A program made the translations under genes and the position numbers. From NCBI RefSeq assembly GCF_013386165.1, contig NZ_JACAOS010000015.1, positions 124,001 through 188,000 on the forward strand: a DNA stretch of 64,000 nucleotides, in the 5' to 3' direction. Of this stretch, positions 63,779 to 64,000 are shown in pieces. The notes under the pieces were generated by a model that was given only the letters and a program-made list of their open reading frames with translations, did not search any database and was not told where the DNA came from. Each line of letters opens with the position of its first letter. Position 1 is the stretch's first letter. The DNA is from Pseudomonas gingeri. Its GTDB lineage: Bacteria; Pseudomonadota; Gammaproteobacteria; Pseudomonadales; Pseudomonadaceae.

Positions 63779-64000
63779 CTACAACTGACCGATCCGCTGC
63801 AAGTGGGCCACGTCGATTTGCGCAGACGACAACGCCAACAACGCCCGGCAACGCCGCTCGATTTGCACCACCGTCGCCCTGAACGCCGCCATCACCGCCG
63901 CTTCATCGCCATCCACATGGGAAGGATCTTCCAAGCCCCAGTGCGCCTTGAGCGCCGGACCGAAATACACCGGGCACGGCTCCCCCGCCGCCTGGTCGCA
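63779..64000 (-). CDS. Arsenate reductase / LMW protein-tyrosine-phosphatase-like protein, C-terminal part
   Basis: The frame enters from beyond the right edge and ends with TAG at 63779-63781, giving 73 visible residues. EPCPVYFGPALKAHWGLEDP, then EAAVMAAFRATVVQIERRC, match the C-terminal end of the ArsC/LMW phosphatase type, where the DP-type acidic residue assists catalysis. The Cys-loop is outside the window, so activity cannot be judged. Arsenic-resistance genes may follow outside. Confidence 0.75.
   Translation of the reverse strand, partial: CDQAAGEPCPVYFGPALKAHWGLEDPSHVDGDEAAVMAAFRATVVQIERRCRALLALSSAQIDVAHLQRIGQL

Overview
The window reads as chromosomal DNA of a Pseudomonas, most likely of the P. 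fluorescens group. It is GC-rich and gene-dense. It has REP/BIME palindromes built on GCGAGC-AAGC-TCGC cores, a 180-kDa-class NAD-glutamate dehydrogenase, and core neighbourhoods (dusA, rssB/rssC, mlaA, moxR/VWA, sbcDC, pepN, nadK) typical of the genus. This is judged from protein families and remembered gene order, not from a database search.

Region 1 (1-15131) is accessory. It holds a cut-off hypothetical gene, a chemoreceptor, a D-2-hydroxyacid dehydrogenase, a GNAT acetyltransferase and then an inserted module. In the module a ~430-bp imperfect direct repeat (4356-4787 and 12625-13057) brackets a 2209-residue helicase-nuclease (candidate phage-defence protein), a second GNAT enzyme and a 53-residue basic protein. 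The right repeat carries an intact antibiotic-biosynthesis-monooxygenase-family gene. The left repeat is the same gene ruined by a stop codon and a 1-nt deletion. An orphan AttH/CrtC-like protein and an IS256-type transposase stub follow, up to dusA.

Region 2 (15132-31229) is mostly core. It runs dusA, four tandem 44-bp REP-like units, the rssB-rssC general stress signalling pair, a PilZ protein, mlaA, a HAD-fold protein that has lost its nucleophile, a DUF4404 protein, a 1683-residue LRR/NEL ubiquitin-ligase-type effector, and gdhB.

Region 3 (31230-37095) is a lower-GC surface-polysaccharide cassette on the minus strand. It has two ABC-2 permeases, two ATPases and two family-2 glycosyltransferases, and it sits between gdhB and the conserved genes that normally lie close to it. 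One ATPase has lost the glycine of its ABC signature.

Region 4 (37366-51173) is a plus-strand core run: a conserved hypothetical, cdh, a translationally coupled MoxR-DUF58-DUF4381-VWA-VWA/TPR-BatD operon, then sbcD-sbcC and a GST-like gene, most of them overlapping by 4 nt.

Region 5 (51296-64000) is mainly minus strand: a tiny exported protein, a DUF5629-like protein, an RND/MMPL exporter with a YCF48/BNR-repeat partner, pepN, DUF2797-DUF1315, and a coupled nadK-phosphoesterase-rhomboid set. A DUF1853 gene on the plus strand and the C-terminal end of an ArsC/LMW-phosphatase-like gene close the window. No tRNA, rRNA or CRISPR array was seen.
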